In this document: positions 15,331 to 25,010 of the stretch, in pieces
How the letters are laid out: every line of letters begins with the position of its first letter
How positions within the stretch are numbered: position 1 is the stretch's first letter
Assembly: GCA_904395885.1 (NCBI GenBank)
Contig: CAJFOF010000061.1
Location: 86,541 to 124,900 of the forward strand
Origin: an uncultured Lachnospiraceae bacterium
GTDB taxonomy: Bacteria; Bacillota; Clostridia; Lachnospirales; Lachnospiraceae
DNA: 38,360 nucleotides
Reading direction: 5' to 3'
Made by a program: the position numbers and the translations under genes
The notes under the pieces: model-generated
Told to the model about the DNA's origin: nothing
Seen by the model: only the letters and a program-made list of their open reading frames with translations
Databases searched by the model: none

Positions 15331-17418
15331 TTACTCTTCATGGGCAAATGTAAGATGGTATGTTTCCAAAACCTTTCCTGTAACAGCATTCACTACCTCT
15401 ACATTGCCTTCCTCTACCCCATATTCACCTACAATGTTATCAAAATGAATGGAAAGTTTTGTGTCGCCGCTTACGCTGTGAGCAGGCAGCAAAGTTTTCG
15501 TGACAGTCCTCCCGTTTACCATCTGCGTAAGCTGGATGGAAATGCGTATCTGAGTACTGTCGCTTCCCGGTCCGATAACAGAGCTTAAATCGAATTCTTC
15601 ATTTATGGAAGCTACATATACATCTCGAAGTCCGTCTTCTTCAGCCCGCGGAGCAGGTTCCTGTCCAAAGCTCACGACATACCCGATCTCGGTGCCAATG
15701 GGAACCTGGCTTCCGGCAGGTACGATCTGGCGGATCACGCTCCATTCCGGAATCATTTCATTGTATTCGCCCCCTACATCTCCCGGCAAAAGGCTGGCAT
15801 CTTCCAGCATCTGCAGTGCATCTTCCTCTGTCTGGCCAGAGATATCAGGAACAGTCGTCATTATTACTGCCGGTCCCGCACTAACAAAAAGTACGACACT
15901 GCCGGCCTCCGAATTGATCTCATAACGAATTACATAATTTGCCTCTACATCATCGCTGTTCTCGGTCTGTATAATCGGCAAAATATCATTAAGGCGCAAA
16001 AGTGCCTGAGCTTCCTCACTGGTCTTTCCGATCAGTTCCAGAGCATCTACTGCCTCGGTTACGCTGCCTCTGCTAACTGTAATGTGAATCGTTGATTCCT
16101 TCTCCACCACCGTTCCCGCAGCATCCTGAGCCATAACATAGCCTTCCCGTACCGTATCCGAATACTCATACGTTATTTCCGGCTGAAGGGAAAGTTCTGC
16201 CAGACGAGTTCTCGCCACATCTTCCGTTATTCCCGTCAACTCCGGAATATTCACCTGATTTTCCTGTAGAATAATCGTCTCCTCCGCCCTGCTTGTTCCG
16301 AGAGCTGTCGGAAGAGGTAGTCCGGAATCTACCTTAAAAAGTCCCGCTACCTGAGCGATCAAAAATAGAAGGACAGCCAACAGCAGGATAGCTCCCGCAA
16401 TTCCGCCAATAGAGAACAATTTTTCCAGGTCAGGCGTAATGTTTCTTTCCCGTTCTTCCGGAGAAGATTTCCCTCTTTTCTCTCCCCAGGAAGAAAGATT
16501 CTCTCCGTGGCCTTCCTGATGGTCTCGAAAACCGTCTTTTCTGAATTCTCCTCGGCCCCTTTTCGTCTCATTGTTTTCAGTCCAAGACAATTGGGCATCT
16601 GGCTTCATCAAGACATGACGAAGATCATTGATTACTTCTGTTGCAGAACCGTACCGATCTTCCGGTTTTTTCTGCGTACATTTCATAATAATCGCTTCCA
16701 AACCGGCAGAGATCTGGCTGTTGATCTGGGACGGCGGCTGAATTTCCTGTTCCATATGGGCCATTGCAACGGCAACAGTACTCTCTCCGTCAAACGGCAC
16801 CTTTCCGGTCACCATCTCATAGAGGGTAATTCCAAAAGAATAGATGTCACTCCGCTCGTCGCTGACACCGCCGCTGGCCTGTTCCGGAGCAATGTAGTGA
16901 ACGGATCCGATGGCATAAGAATTTTCTGTCTGCCGGCTGGCAGCCCTGGCGATGCCAAAATCTGCTACTTTTGCCTTTCCGTCCTTTGAAATAATAATGT
17001 TCTGAGGCTTGATATCCCTGTGAATGATGCTGCTGTCATGGGCTGCAGCCATTCCCTGGGCGATCTGTATGGCGATTCCGATTGCTTCCCGGCTGTCCAG
17101 CATCCCTTTTTTGGCAATATAGTTTTTCAGAGTGATGCCCTCAATCAGTTCCATGACAATATAGTGCATGTCTCCGTCATCGACAACATCGTATACATTG
17201 ACGATATTTGGGTGGGATAACCCGGCAGCGGCCTGAGCCTCCATCTTAAACCGGCTGACAAATCCTTCATCTTCGCTGAATTCTTCCTTCAGGACCTTGA
17301 TGGCCACCAGACGGTTCAGTTTATGACACTTCGCTTTATAGACATCTGACATTCCGCCGGAGCCGATGCGCTCCAGAATCTCATAGCGTTCTTCCAAAAA
17401 CTCACCGTTTTTCAGCAT
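15331..17418 (-). CDS. prkC: PASTA-domain Ser/Thr protein kinase (PrkC/Stk1)
   Basis: A 695-residue membrane kinase that senses muropeptides or lipid II outside and phosphorylates cell-wall, division and translation proteins inside. The kinase domain spans about 10-270: glycine loop GSGGMSDVY, K41 (VAIK), H133-R134-D135 with N140, D153-F-G. A juxtamembrane charged region (about 280-330) precedes one membrane helix (about 336-361). Outside are three PASTA repeats (about 385-460, 460-525 and 525-600), then roughly 90 residues that look like an extra beta-sandwich domain at the C-terminus, as seen in relatives from Clostridia. The start overlaps the phosphatase stop by 7 bases (ATGCTGA), so kinase and phosphatase are translationally coupled. 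Confidence 0.96.
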   Translation of the reverse strand: MLKNGEFLEERYEILERIGSGGMSDVYKAKCHKLNRLVAIKVLKEEFSEDEGFVSRFKMEAQAAAGLSHPNIVNVYDVVDDGDMHYIVMELIEGITLKNYIAKKGMLDSREAIGIAIQIAQGMAAAHDSSIIHRDIKPQNIIISKDGKAKVADFGIARAASRQTENSYAIGSVHYIAPEQASGGVSDERSDIYSFGITLYEMVTGKVPFDGESTVAVAMAHMEQEIQPPSQINSQISAGLEAIIMKCTQKKPEDRYGSATEVINDLRHVLMKPDAQLSWTENNETKRGRGEFRKDGFRDHQEGHGENLSSWGEKRGKSSPEERERNITPDLEKLFSIGGIAGAILLLAVLLFLIAQVAGLFKVDSGLPLPTALGTSRAEETIILQENQVNIPELTGITEDVARTRLAELSLQPEITYEYSDTVREGYVMAQDAAGTVVEKESTIHITVSRGSVTEAVDALELIGKTSEEAQALLRLNDILPIIQTENSDDVEANYVIRYEINSEAGSVVLFVSAGPAVIMTTVPDISGQTEEDALQMLEDASLLPGDVGGEYNEMIPEWSVIRQIVPAGSQVPIGTEIGYVVSFGQEPAPRAEEDGLRDVYVASINEEFDLSSVIGPGSDSTQIRISIQLTQMVNGRTVTKTLLPAHSVSGDTKLSIHFDNIVGEYGVEEGNVEVVNAVTGKVLETYHLTFAHEE

Positions 17419-18158
17419 GGCGCCACCTCGCTTTCTGCGGGTTCCGCCAAAATCACAGAAATATTGTCGTTACCGCCGTTATCGTTAGCGCTGCGGATCA
17501 GTCTGCGGCATTTTTCTGTCAGATTTCCCTCTCCTGAGACAATGGAATAGATAGAATCATCGTCCAACATATTGGTAAGACCATCAGAGCAGAGAAGAAT
17601 CATATCTCCAGGCTGAAGAGACACTTCAAAAAAATCAATGTCGATATTTGCATCCGTCCCGACAGCCCTGGTAATATAATTCTTTTTTTTCTGATAATCT
17701 GGACTTTCTCTTTTCAGCAGCCCCAGAGAAACCATCTCTTCCACGTAGGAATGGTCTCTGGTCACCTGAATAATGCCTTTCCGAATTAAATAGAGGCGGC
17801 TGTCGCCCACATTGGCAACATACAGCGTGCCTTCTGAAACAGTGGCGGCCACTGCTGTCGTTCCCATTCCGCGGAGAGAGGGAACCTTTATCGATTCCTG
17901 ATAGAGGCGATGATTGATTTCCGTAATTCCATGTCTCAAAACCGTAACTTCCGGAGAATCTTCCGGCTGTCGGCCGATAAAGGCTACCAGTTCCTCCACA
18001 AAAAACCTGGATGCATAGTCTCCGGCATTGGCGCCGCCCATTCCATCCGCCAACAAAAGCAGATTTGCCAGAGGTCCCACCATCCTGGATGATGCATATA
18101 TGTAGTCCTGATTAGAGGTCCGGACTTTCCCGGTGTCCGTCAAAGCACATATCTCCAT
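17412..18158 (-). CDS. prpC: PP2C-family Ser/Thr phosphatase (PrpC/Stp)
   Basis: The 248-residue partner phosphatase of the PASTA kinase, removing phosphate from its substrates and from the kinase itself. Metal-binding residues are seen in TSNQD (D18), LLADGMGG (D38, G39), LLCSDGLTN and GGNDNISV, in the order of bacterial PP2C enzymes. The ATG at 18158 opens MEICALTDTG, the usual PrpC start, and has AGGAGG and further purines upstream; the frame can be extended 21 codons but that reaches back into the rlmN coding sequence and lacks family similarity. It overlaps the end of rlmN by 47 bases and the start of prkC by 7. Confidence 0.95.
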   Translation of the reverse strand: MEICALTDTGKVRTSNQDYIYASSRMVGPLANLLLLADGMGGANAGDYASRFFVEELVAFIGRQPEDSPEVTVLRHGITEINHRLYQESIKVPSLRGMGTTAVAATVSEGTLYVANVGDSRLYLIRKGIIQVTRDHSYVEEMVSLGLLKRESPDYQKKKNYITRAVGTDANIDIDFFEVSLQPGDMILLCSDGLTNMLDDDSIYSIVSGEGNLTEKCRRLIRSANDNGGNDNISVILAEPAESEVAPC

Positions 18159-19212
18159 CCCTCGCTCCTCCTCTGCTATTATCAATAAAACGCTTTCTGA
18201 GCTGCCCGCAGGCCCCGTCAATATCTCGTCCCATTTCTCTCCGGACGGTCACAGCAATTCCATGGTCTTCTAAATACTTCCGAAAGGCTTCAACAGCCTT
18301 TCGGTCCGACTGAACGTAATCTCTCTCTTTGATAGGATTGACCGGAATCAAATTTACATGGCCGTGCTGGTCCTTGATCAGAGACACCAGCGCCGCCGCT
18401 TCTTTTAAATTATCATTTACACCGCTTACCAAACTGTATTCAAAAGTCAGCCTGCGCCCGGTTCTGATAAAGTATTCGTGGCAGGCATCCAGAACTTCTT
18501 CCAGGCCATAGCGGTTAGCAATCGGCATCAATGAGCGTCGCACCTGATCGTTTGGCGCGTGAAGGGACAAGGCAAGTGTAATCGCCAGTCCCTCTTTGGC
18601 CAGACGCCGGATCCCCGGAACGATCCCGCAGGTGGACACGGTTATGTTCCTCTGGCTGATGTTCAGGCCGCGGCTGTCTGACAAAAGTCTGATAAAACGA
18701 ATGACATTGTCATAATTATCCATAGGTTCACCGGACCCCATGACCACTACATTGGAAACTCTCTCCCCTGTATCTCTCTGAATCCGATAGATCTGATCCA
18801 GCATTTCGGAAGGCAGCAGATTTCTCTCCAGCCCGTCCAATGTGGAGGCGCAGAAGCGGCAGCCCATCCTGCATCCTACCTGGGACGAGATACATACCGA
18901 ATTTCCATGCTTATATTTCATCCAGACACTTTCTATGATATTTCCGTCTGACAACAGGAACAAGTATTTCCTGGTGCCATCTAGCTTTGATACCTGCAGT
19001 CCCACTGTTTTCAAACACGTGAAAGAAAACTCTTCTTTCAAAGAGTTTCTCAGGGTTTGGGAAAGGTTGGTCATTTCATCAAAGCCTTCAGCCAGCTTTA
19101 CATGGAGCCATTCATAGATCTGTTTTGCCCGGTAGGACTTTTCGCCCTGCTTTTCCATGACCGCTGTCAGTTCTTCATATGTCAGAGATTTAATATCACA
19201 TTTTTCCATCAT
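18112..19212 (-). CDS. rlmN: 23S rRNA (adenine-2503-C2)-methyltransferase RlmN
   Basis: A radical-SAM enzyme that methylates A2503 of 23S rRNA and A37 of some tRNAs through a methyl-cysteine intermediate. The 366 residues carry the cluster cysteines C114, C118 and C121 (CRMGCRFC), the GSGEPMDNYDNV segment and the methyl-carrying cysteine C335 in DGACGQLR. About 20 residues follow the usual end, and the last of these overlap the prpC start in another frame, a tail that is probably dispensable. Its start overlaps the rsmB end by 17 bases. The second ATG is only one codon later; either may be used. Confidence 0.96.
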   Translation of the reverse strand: MMEKCDIKSLTYEELTAVMEKQGEKSYRAKQIYEWLHVKLAEGFDEMTNLSQTLRNSLKEEFSFTCLKTVGLQVSKLDGTRKYLFLLSDGNIIESVWMKYKHGNSVCISSQVGCRMGCRFCASTLDGLERNLLPSEMLDQIYRIQRDTGERVSNVVVMGSGEPMDNYDNVIRFIRLLSDSRGLNISQRNITVSTCGIVPGIRRLAKEGLAITLALSLHAPNDQVRRSLMPIANRYGLEEVLDACHEYFIRTGRRLTFEYSLVSGVNDNLKEAAALVSLIKDQHGHVNLIPVNPIKERDYVQSDRKAVEAFRKYLEDHGIAVTVRREMGRDIDGACGQLRKRFIDNSRGGARDGDMCFDGHRESPDL

Positions 19213-20548
19213 CTATACTGCTTTCTGTTATTGATACTTTTCTGCGGAATACAGCCAAAAAGAAGCCGTCGCAGGGATGGCGGTCCGGAAGAAGCTGCAG
19301 CATTCCCTGTTTCAGAGACGGCTCGCAGAAAATTCCACTAAACCGGTCGGAAATATCTTCCGGTTCAAAAGGAAAGTTTTCCAGAAACCACTCAGCATTG
19401 TCCTGATTTTCCTGCCTGTTGATTGTACAAGTGCTATATACCAGCCTGCCGCCTGGTTTTACGTATTTCCAGACCACAGACAGAATTTCTCTCTGGAGGT
19501 TTGCCAGATCCTTCAGGCTTTCTCTGGTGGCCCTGTATTTGATATCCGGCTTTCTTCCGATGATTCCAAGCCCCGAACAGGGCAGGTCGGCAAGAACGAT
19601 ATCAGCCTGTTCTCTCATCTCCTCATCCAGCCTGCGGGCATCCCATTCCTTTGCCCTGATATTGGAAAAACCGGTTCTCCCAATATTTTCCTCGATCATA
19701 CTGACTTTTTGCCAGGTTAAATCGCGGGACTCCACCATGCCTGTCCCACTCAGCAGGTCAGCCATGTGAATACTTTTCCCGCCTGGGGCTCCACAGACAT
19801 CCAAAACAAAACTCCCAGCCTGGGGCGGTGCTGCCCGACAGACCATGGTAGAACTGAGATCCTGAACCTGAATCTGCCCTTTTTGAAAAGCTTCCAATTC
19901 TTCCAGATGGTCGTAACCAGCCAGATACAAAATGTCATCGAAACCATCCAGCCGTGTGACTTCCACCCCTTGGTTCTCGAGGGATGTGATGGTCTCTTCC
20001 GGAGAAGCTCCGGAGTTGAGACGGACGCATGTAGGCCGCTCTTTCAGGAACGCGGCGGCAATCTCCTCAGCTACATGGATTCCGTAATCTGCTGCCCACA
20101 TAGAAAGGATCCACTCTGGCATAGATAACCGGATACTTGAATTTGGAAACCGGATCTGTTCCTTTTCCCTGACAAGGCTTCGGAGTACACCGTTCACAAA
20201 CCCTTTCAGTCCTGTAAACCGCCGTTTGACCGCCAGTTTGACCGCCTCATTGCATGCAGCGGAGTCCGGTATTTTGTCCATATATAAAATCTGATACGCC
20301 CCGATCCGCAAAATGTTTCGGATCACCGGCTTCATAGCAGCAGTTTTCGTTCTGGAAACCTGATTGATCGCATAATCCACAGACAGCAGCCGTTCTGTGA
20401 CACCGTCTGTCAGACGGGCAGCGAGAGCCCGTTCTTTTTTGGGAAGATACTGATATTTAGAAAGAGCCTGCCTCTTTATAATATGGCAGAATTCGCCCTT
20501 TTCCAGGATCTCCAGAAGCATATCCAGGGCCAGTTCGCGTCCTGTCAT
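19196..20548 (-). CDS. rsmB: 16S rRNA (cytosine-967-C5)-methyltransferase RsmB
   Basis: A 450-residue rRNA methyltransferase with an N-terminal NusB-like RNA-binding domain (about 1-140; RELALDMLLEILEKG and FVNGVLR) and a C-terminal Rossmann methyltransferase. The SAM-binding site is VLDVCGAPGGKS, and the two catalytic-region cysteines lie in ADLPCSGLG and YSTCTINRQEN. The ATG at 20548 follows an AGGA five bases upstream and lies just after the yugP stop; the frame could be opened 34 codons earlier, but that would overlap yugP and adds a sequence unlike the family. Order yugP-rsmB-rlmN is the usual one. Confidence 0.95.
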   Translation of the reverse strand: MTGRELALDMLLEILEKGEFCHIIKRQALSKYQYLPKKERALAARLTDGVTERLLSVDYAINQVSRTKTAAMKPVIRNILRIGAYQILYMDKIPDSAACNEAVKLAVKRRFTGLKGFVNGVLRSLVREKEQIRFPNSSIRLSMPEWILSMWAADYGIHVAEEIAAAFLKERPTCVRLNSGASPEETITSLENQGVEVTRLDGFDDILYLAGYDHLEELEAFQKGQIQVQDLSSTMVCRAAPPQAGSFVLDVCGAPGGKSIHMADLLSGTGMVESRDLTWQKVSMIEENIGRTGFSNIRAKEWDARRLDEEMREQADIVLADLPCSGLGIIGRKPDIKYRATRESLKDLANLQREILSVVWKYVKPGGRLVYSTCTINRQENQDNAEWFLENFPFEPEDISDRFSGIFCEPSLKQGMLQLLPDRHPCDGFFLAVFRRKVSITESSIDDGKM

Positions 20549-20570
20549 GGTTTCCTGCCTATTGTGATTC

Positions 20571-21284
20571 TTATTCGTCACGCCGGCGACCTCCAAACAG
20601 GATGACAAGTCTGAGAAGCTGAAGAAGGGAGGCCAGCACAGAAGCCACATATGTCATAGCGGCAGCTCCCAACACCTTTTTTGCGCCACTGTTTTCCTGA
20701 TCCGACAAAATGCCGGTGTCCCCCAGCAGACGGATCGCTCTCGCGGATGCATTAAACTCTACCGGAAGGGTGATGACCTGAAATGCCACAACCAGGACAA
20801 ACATCCAGATTCCCAATTGAACCAGGAAATGGCCGCCGTAGCCCAAAATCACACCGATTATAATCAGCGGGACGGAGAGCTGGGCACCCAGGTTGGCTAC
20901 AGGCACAAAAGCCCCTCTCAATTTCAATGGCACATAATTTCTGGCGTCCTGAATTGCATGGCCGCATTCGTGGGCCGCCACCCCCAGTGCTGCTACAGAT
21001 GTAGAACCATACACAGTCTGAGACAGATTGAGGGTCTTTGTCCTGGGATCATAGTGGTCCGTAAGATTTCCGGGAACCTGGCGAACTGCAACGTCGTAAA
21101 TTCCCTGAAAATTCAAAAGACGTTCCGCCACCTGTGCCCCCGTCATTCCGCAATAGCTTCTGACTCTCGCATACTTTTGAAACGTTCCGTTGACGGCAGC
21201 CGAAGCAGCGGCTGAAATCAGAACGCCGATCAGCACCAGAATCATTGTCGGATCAAACAAGCCATAGTAAAATCCATATCCCAT
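20571..21284 (-). CDS. yugP: YugP-family zinc metallopeptidase (membrane)
   Basis: A 237-residue predicted membrane zinc peptidase of the neutral zinc metallopeptidase/YugP group. One membrane segment lies at about 13-31, the zinc motif HECGH at 105-109 (H105, E106, H109), and further hydrophobic segments follow at about 125-150, 155-175 and 205-230. The third ligand may be a glutamate in PVEFNASARA. Its substrate is unknown; the gene commonly sits between fmt and rsmB in Clostridia, which fits here: it starts 6 bases after the fmt stop. GGAG lies about 13 bases before the ATG, a rather long spacing. Confidence 0.9.
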   Translation of the reverse strand: MGYGFYYGLFDPTMILVLIGVLISAAASAAVNGTFQKYARVRSYCGMTGAQVAERLLNFQGIYDVAVRQVPGNLTDHYDPRTKTLNLSQTVYGSTSVAALGVAAHECGHAIQDARNYVPLKLRGAFVPVANLGAQLSVPLIIIGVILGYGGHFLVQLGIWMFVLVVAFQVITLPVEFNASARAIRLLGDTGILSDQENSGAKKVLGAAAMTYVASVLASLLQLLRLVILFGGRRRDE

Positions 21285-21290
21285 TATTCT

Positions 21291-22229
21291 TTAATTTCTC
21301 CTTTCAAACAAGCTCCCCTGGCGAAGCTGGAAACCTCTCAGGAAAGAAGCCGTATCCATCCGCTTCTTTCCCTCCAACTGCAGCTCCTCCACAGAGAGAG
21401 TTCCTTTCCCGGTCTTCACATAAAGGCGGCTTTTGTCTGCCATCACGATCTGTCCGTAAGCCCCTTCCCATTCTTCCGTCAAAACCTGAGCTTTCCAGAT
21501 CTTCACGGTCTTTCCCTCAATAGAGGTGTAGGCGCTTGGCCAGGGATTTAAGGCGCGAATCAGCCGTTCAATAGAATCCGCGTCTGCAGACCAGTCAATG
21601 TTTCCTAAATCTTTAGTGATTTTTTTTGCGTAACAGGTCCCCTCATCCGTCTGAGGAACCGGATGAAGGGCGTGTTTTTCCAGTTTTTCTAAAGTGGAGA
21701 CGATCAGCCTTCCTCCGGCTTCCCCTAATTTATCGTGCAGGCTCCCGCCTGTTTCCTCCGGACTGATCGGTACGACCGCCTTTTCCAGCATATCACCGGT
21801 ATCCAGCCCTTCATCCATCTGCATGGTAGTGATGCCGGTCTCCTTCTCCCCGTCAATCAGGGCCCACTGAATCGGAGCTGCCCCGCGGTATTTGGGCAGA
21901 AGAGACGCATGGATATTGATACAGCCGTATGGCGGCAGCTCTAAGATCGACCTAGGGATAATCTGCCCGAAGGCAGCTACCACGATAACATCTGGGTTCA
22001 GTTCCCTTAATATCTCCTGAAAAGATTCATCCCGGACCCTTGCAGGCTGATATACCGGAATCTGGTACTCCAGCGCTTTTTCTTTTACAGGGGTCATAAG
22101 GACCGCTTTTCCCCTTCCTTTGGGTTTGTCCGGCTGTGTGACGCAGGCCAGGATCTCATGCCCCGCTTCTTTTAAACTTACAAGAGCGGATACTGCAAAA
22201 TCCGGCGTTCCCATAAAAACGATCCGCAT
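21291..22229 (-). CDS. fmt: Methionyl-tRNA formyltransferase
   Basis: Transfers the formyl group of 10-formyl-tetrahydrofolate to initiator methionyl-tRNA. The 312 residues begin MRIVFMGTPDFAV; the catalytic region shows NIHASLLPKYRGAAPIQWA and the DTGDM segment, and a C-terminal OB-like tRNA-binding domain follows from about 205. The ATG shares one base with the def stop (TAATG at 22229), so coupling is likely. The frame continues 28 codons upstream with an arginine-rich sequence that overlaps def and is not real coding. The 10-formyl donor can be made by fhs in the same array. Confidence 0.96.
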   Translation of the reverse strand: MRIVFMGTPDFAVSALVSLKEAGHEILACVTQPDKPKGRGKAVLMTPVKEKALEYQIPVYQPARVRDESFQEILRELNPDVIVVAAFGQIIPRSILELPPYGCINIHASLLPKYRGAAPIQWALIDGEKETGITTMQMDEGLDTGDMLEKAVVPISPEETGGSLHDKLGEAGGRLIVSTLEKLEKHALHPVPQTDEGTCYAKKITKDLGNIDWSADADSIERLIRALNPWPSAYTSIEGKTVKIWKAQVLTEEWEGAYGQIVMADKSRLYVKTGKGTLSVEELQLEGKKRMDTASFLRGFQLRQGSLFERRN

Positions 22230-22708
22230 TACTCTTCCTCCTCTGCTTCTCCTACGTCTTCCAGCTCCCCTTCTACTTTGTCTACATAAAGGCAGCCGTG
22301 GAGATGGTCGCACTCGTGGCAGATTGCCCGGGCCAGAAAGCCTTCTCCCGTAAGCTCAATTGGCTCCATGTCTTCATTGTAAGCCTTTACCGTCACCTTT
22401 TCAGGCCGGGTAACTGTCCCGGATTTTCCAGGCACACTTAGGCATCCTTCCGGTCCTGTCTGCTCTCCTTCTGTCTCTGTAATCTCCGGATTAATCAGAA
22501 CATACTGATTTCCGTCCTCAACGTCAATGACTACAATCTGCTTTAAGATCCCCACCTGAGGAGCGGCCAGCCCTACTCCTCCTGTTTCATACATTGTCTC
22601 GAACATATCTTCGATCAATTCTTTCAGCCGGGGAGTCATCTCTTTTACTGGTTTACACTCTTTTCTCAGGATTTCATCACCGATGGTCCGGATTTGTCTG
22701 ATTGCCAT
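22229..22708 (-). CDS. def: Peptide deformylase
   Basis: Removes the formyl group from the N-terminal methionine of new proteins. The 159 residues carry the three deformylase motifs: GVGLAAPQ at 44-51, EGCLS at 87-91 with metal ligand C89, and HECDH at 131-135 with ligands H131, H135 and catalytic E132. The C-terminus is unusual only in its acidic tail (several Glu). The ATG at 22708 has AAAGGA upstream at a slightly long spacing; a GTG seven codons earlier would overlap that site. It follows priA by 44 bases and precedes fmt with one-base overlap. Confidence 0.96.
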   Translation of the reverse strand: MAIRQIRTIGDEILRKECKPVKEMTPRLKELIEDMFETMYETGGVGLAAPQVGILKQIVVIDVEDGNQYVLINPEITETEGEQTGPEGCLSVPGKSGTVTRPEKVTVKAYNEDMEPIELTGEGFLARAICHECDHLHGCLYVDKVEGELEDVGEAEEEE

Positions 22709-22752
22709 AACAGGTCTTTCCTTTCTCACTCATACTCATTAATCTGTCTGTT

Positions 22753-24996
22753 TTACAGGAAATCATACTGGACAGTCAGATCTTTGCGGCTCTCTCCGCT
22801 GTCGAAAAAATCTTCCATCCATTTTCTGATTTTAATTAGTATATCATAGTTTTCTGATTTCAGATATAAAATTTTTCTGTACAAATCGTGAAGTTTGTAT
22901 ATAGGCGCATTGACGGGGCCGATCAGTTCTACTTCCGGCAGCTTTGAAAGCCCTGATTTCAGGCGCTCTTCCAGCCGCCCTGAGAGTTCTGCCAGAGCCT
23001 GCTCATCGGGACACGTCATCTGGACGGTCACCATGCCCCAGGTCGGAGGATAATGAAGGAGGCGGCGGTAAGCCATCTCCCTCTTAAAAAACATCTGGTA
23101 GTCCTGTCTCGCCGCTGCCTGGATGCTGTAATGGTCCGGGGCGTAAGTCTGGATGATCACATCCCCGGCTGTCTTCCCCCTTCCCGCTCGTCCGGCTGCC
23201 TGGGTTAAAAGCTGGAACGTCCTCTCTCCGCTGGAAAAATCGGGAGCGTACAGGGAGATATCTGCCGCCAGAATCCCCACAAGGGTGACATTGGGAAAAT
23301 CATGGCCCTTTACGATCATCTGGGTACCCACCAGGATTTGGGCTTCCCCCGCGGCAAACGCTGCCAGGATCTCTTCATGGCCGCCCTTTCTCGAAGTGGT
23401 ATCCATATCCATCCGAAGAGTCTTTACCCCTGGAAAACGTTCCTGAACCATAGCCTCGATTTTTTGAGTTCCGGCACCAAATCCTGCCAGATAAGGGGAA
23501 CCGCAGCTTGGGCATATCTTGGGCCGTTCTGTGGAATAACCGCAGTAATGGCAGACCAGGCGCCCATCCTTATGAAGTGTCAGTGTCACATCGCAGTGAG
23601 GACATTTGATGGCTTCACCGCAGGAGCGGCAGGAGATAAAATTAGAATAGCCTCGCCGGTTCATAAAAAGCATGATCTGCTGGCCCTTTTCCAGCCGATC
23701 CTCTATCTTTTCCTGAAGCAGACGGCTGAATATGGATTTATTCCCTTCTGCCAGCTCTCTTCTCAAATCTACGATCTCCGCATTTGCCAGACGGCTGTCT
23801 TTTTTTGCTCTTTCTGAAAGGGTATACAGCCTGTAAATCCCCTCTTTTGCCTTTTTGTATGATTCCACCGACGGGGTGGCCGATCCGAGAATCAGTCCTG
23901 CACCGCTCTGCTTTGCCCGAAAAGCAGCCGTCTCCCTGGCGTGGTATCTGGGAGACAATTCACTTTTATAAGCAGATTCATGTTCCTCATCGATCACGAT
24001 CAGCCCCAAGTTTAAAAATGGCGTAAAAAGGGCCGATCTGGGCCCAACCATAATGGAAATTTCTCCCTTTCTGGCCCGCTCAAACTGGTCATACCTTTCT
24101 CCTGCTGACATTTTGGAATTGATAAAAGAGACCTGATTTCCAAATCTTCTGTAAAAGCGCATAACCGTCTGGTAGGTAAGAGAAATCTCAGGAATCAGGA
24201 CAATCGATTCTTTTCCGTTTTCTTGTATATGGCTGATAATCTCCATGTATACTTCTGTTTTTCCGCTGCCGGTAATCCCGTGAATCAGGGCGGTCTCCCG
24301 GATTCCGCTGTCATATCTGCGGCAGAAATCGTCTGCAATGGCCTTCTGCTGTGGATTCAGATTTACGTAAGCCCGCTCTCCGGACTCCCCTTTTCTTCCT
24401 ATTGTCTCAGCAGGATTCCGGTATTGATGCTGGGATTCCACAACAACGATTCCCTTCTCGATCAGAGGTTTGACGGCTGCCTGGGTCACATTTAGCTGAC
24501 TGACTGCCGTCTCCCAGGGAATAACTGAAGTTGAAACAAAAGCCTCAAGCAATCTGGCTCTGGCTCGGTATTTTTTTCTGGCAGCCTCTTCGTATGCTGC
24601 TGAAAGGCTTTCACTGTCCAAAAGGCATCTGAGGTACTTTTTCTCTCTTCCTTTTACCTGCTGCTTTACGGGAAGCACTGTTTTTAGCGCCTGATTCATA
24701 GTAGAACCATAGCGCTCTTTCATCCACCAGGCCAGTTCAATCAACTGGGATTCTGCCGTAACGCTTCCCTCCACCAGGCCGGTCAGTTCTTTTATTTTAT
24801 CTCTGTCATACCCGGCCTGGCTGGAAAGCTCCACAACATACCCAGTTCGTTCTCGGTTTCCGGAGCCAAAGGGAATCCTGACCCTGCTTCCGGCTTTCAC
24901 CATTCCGGAAAGAGAATCAGGAATCCGATAAGTAAAAGGTCTGTCCACTTTTTCATGGGATATATCGATAATTACTCTGGCATATTGATCTGCCAC
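22753..24996 (-). CDS. priA: Primosomal protein N' (PriA helicase)
   Basis: A 747-residue superfamily 2 DNA helicase that restarts collapsed replication forks by loading the replicative helicase. Parts in order: a 3'-DNA-binding domain (about 1-105), a winged helix, helicase lobe 1 with Walker A GITGSGKTE (about residue 240) and DEEH, the zinc-binding region with eight cysteines (CRSCG, CPHC, CHYC, CPSC), and helicase lobe 2 with QAAGRAGRG. The start is a GTG with GGAGAGAAA just upstream; it follows murF by 14 bases. In Bacillus coaBC comes before priA; here murE-murF takes that place. Confidence 0.96.
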   Translation of the reverse strand: MADQYARVIIDISHEKVDRPFTYRIPDSLSGMVKAGSRVRIPFGSGNRERTGYVVELSSQAGYDRDKIKELTGLVEGSVTAESQLIELAWWMKERYGSTMNQALKTVLPVKQQVKGREKKYLRCLLDSESLSAAYEEAARKKYRARARLLEAFVSTSVIPWETAVSQLNVTQAAVKPLIEKGIVVVESQHQYRNPAETIGRKGESGERAYVNLNPQQKAIADDFCRRYDSGIRETALIHGITGSGKTEVYMEIISHIQENGKESIVLIPEISLTYQTVMRFYRRFGNQVSFINSKMSAGERYDQFERARKGEISIMVGPRSALFTPFLNLGLIVIDEEHESAYKSELSPRYHARETAAFRAKQSGAGLILGSATPSVESYKKAKEGIYRLYTLSERAKKDSRLANAEIVDLRRELAEGNKSIFSRLLQEKIEDRLEKGQQIMLFMNRRGYSNFISCRSCGEAIKCPHCDVTLTLHKDGRLVCHYCGYSTERPKICPSCGSPYLAGFGAGTQKIEAMVQERFPGVKTLRMDMDTTSRKGGHEEILAAFAAGEAQILVGTQMIVKGHDFPNVTLVGILAADISLYAPDFSSGERTFQLLTQAAGRAGRGKTAGDVIIQTYAPDHYSIQAAARQDYQMFFKREMAYRRLLHYPPTWGMVTVQMTCPDEQALAELSGRLEERLKSGLSKLPEVELIGPVNAPIYKLHDLYRKILYLKSENYDILIKIRKWMEDFFDSGESRKDLTVQYDFL

Positions 24997-25010
24997 TTTC
25001 TCTCCGCTCC

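Noticed and set aside
20549..20650. 34-residue N-terminal extension of rsmB
   Set aside because: It overlaps the end of yugP and is unlike RsmB; the ATG at 20548 has a ribosome binding site.
22230..22313. Arginine-rich 28-residue N-terminal extension of fmt
   Set aside because: It overlaps the end of def, and the ATG at 22229 sits in a TAATG junction and gives the normal start of the family.
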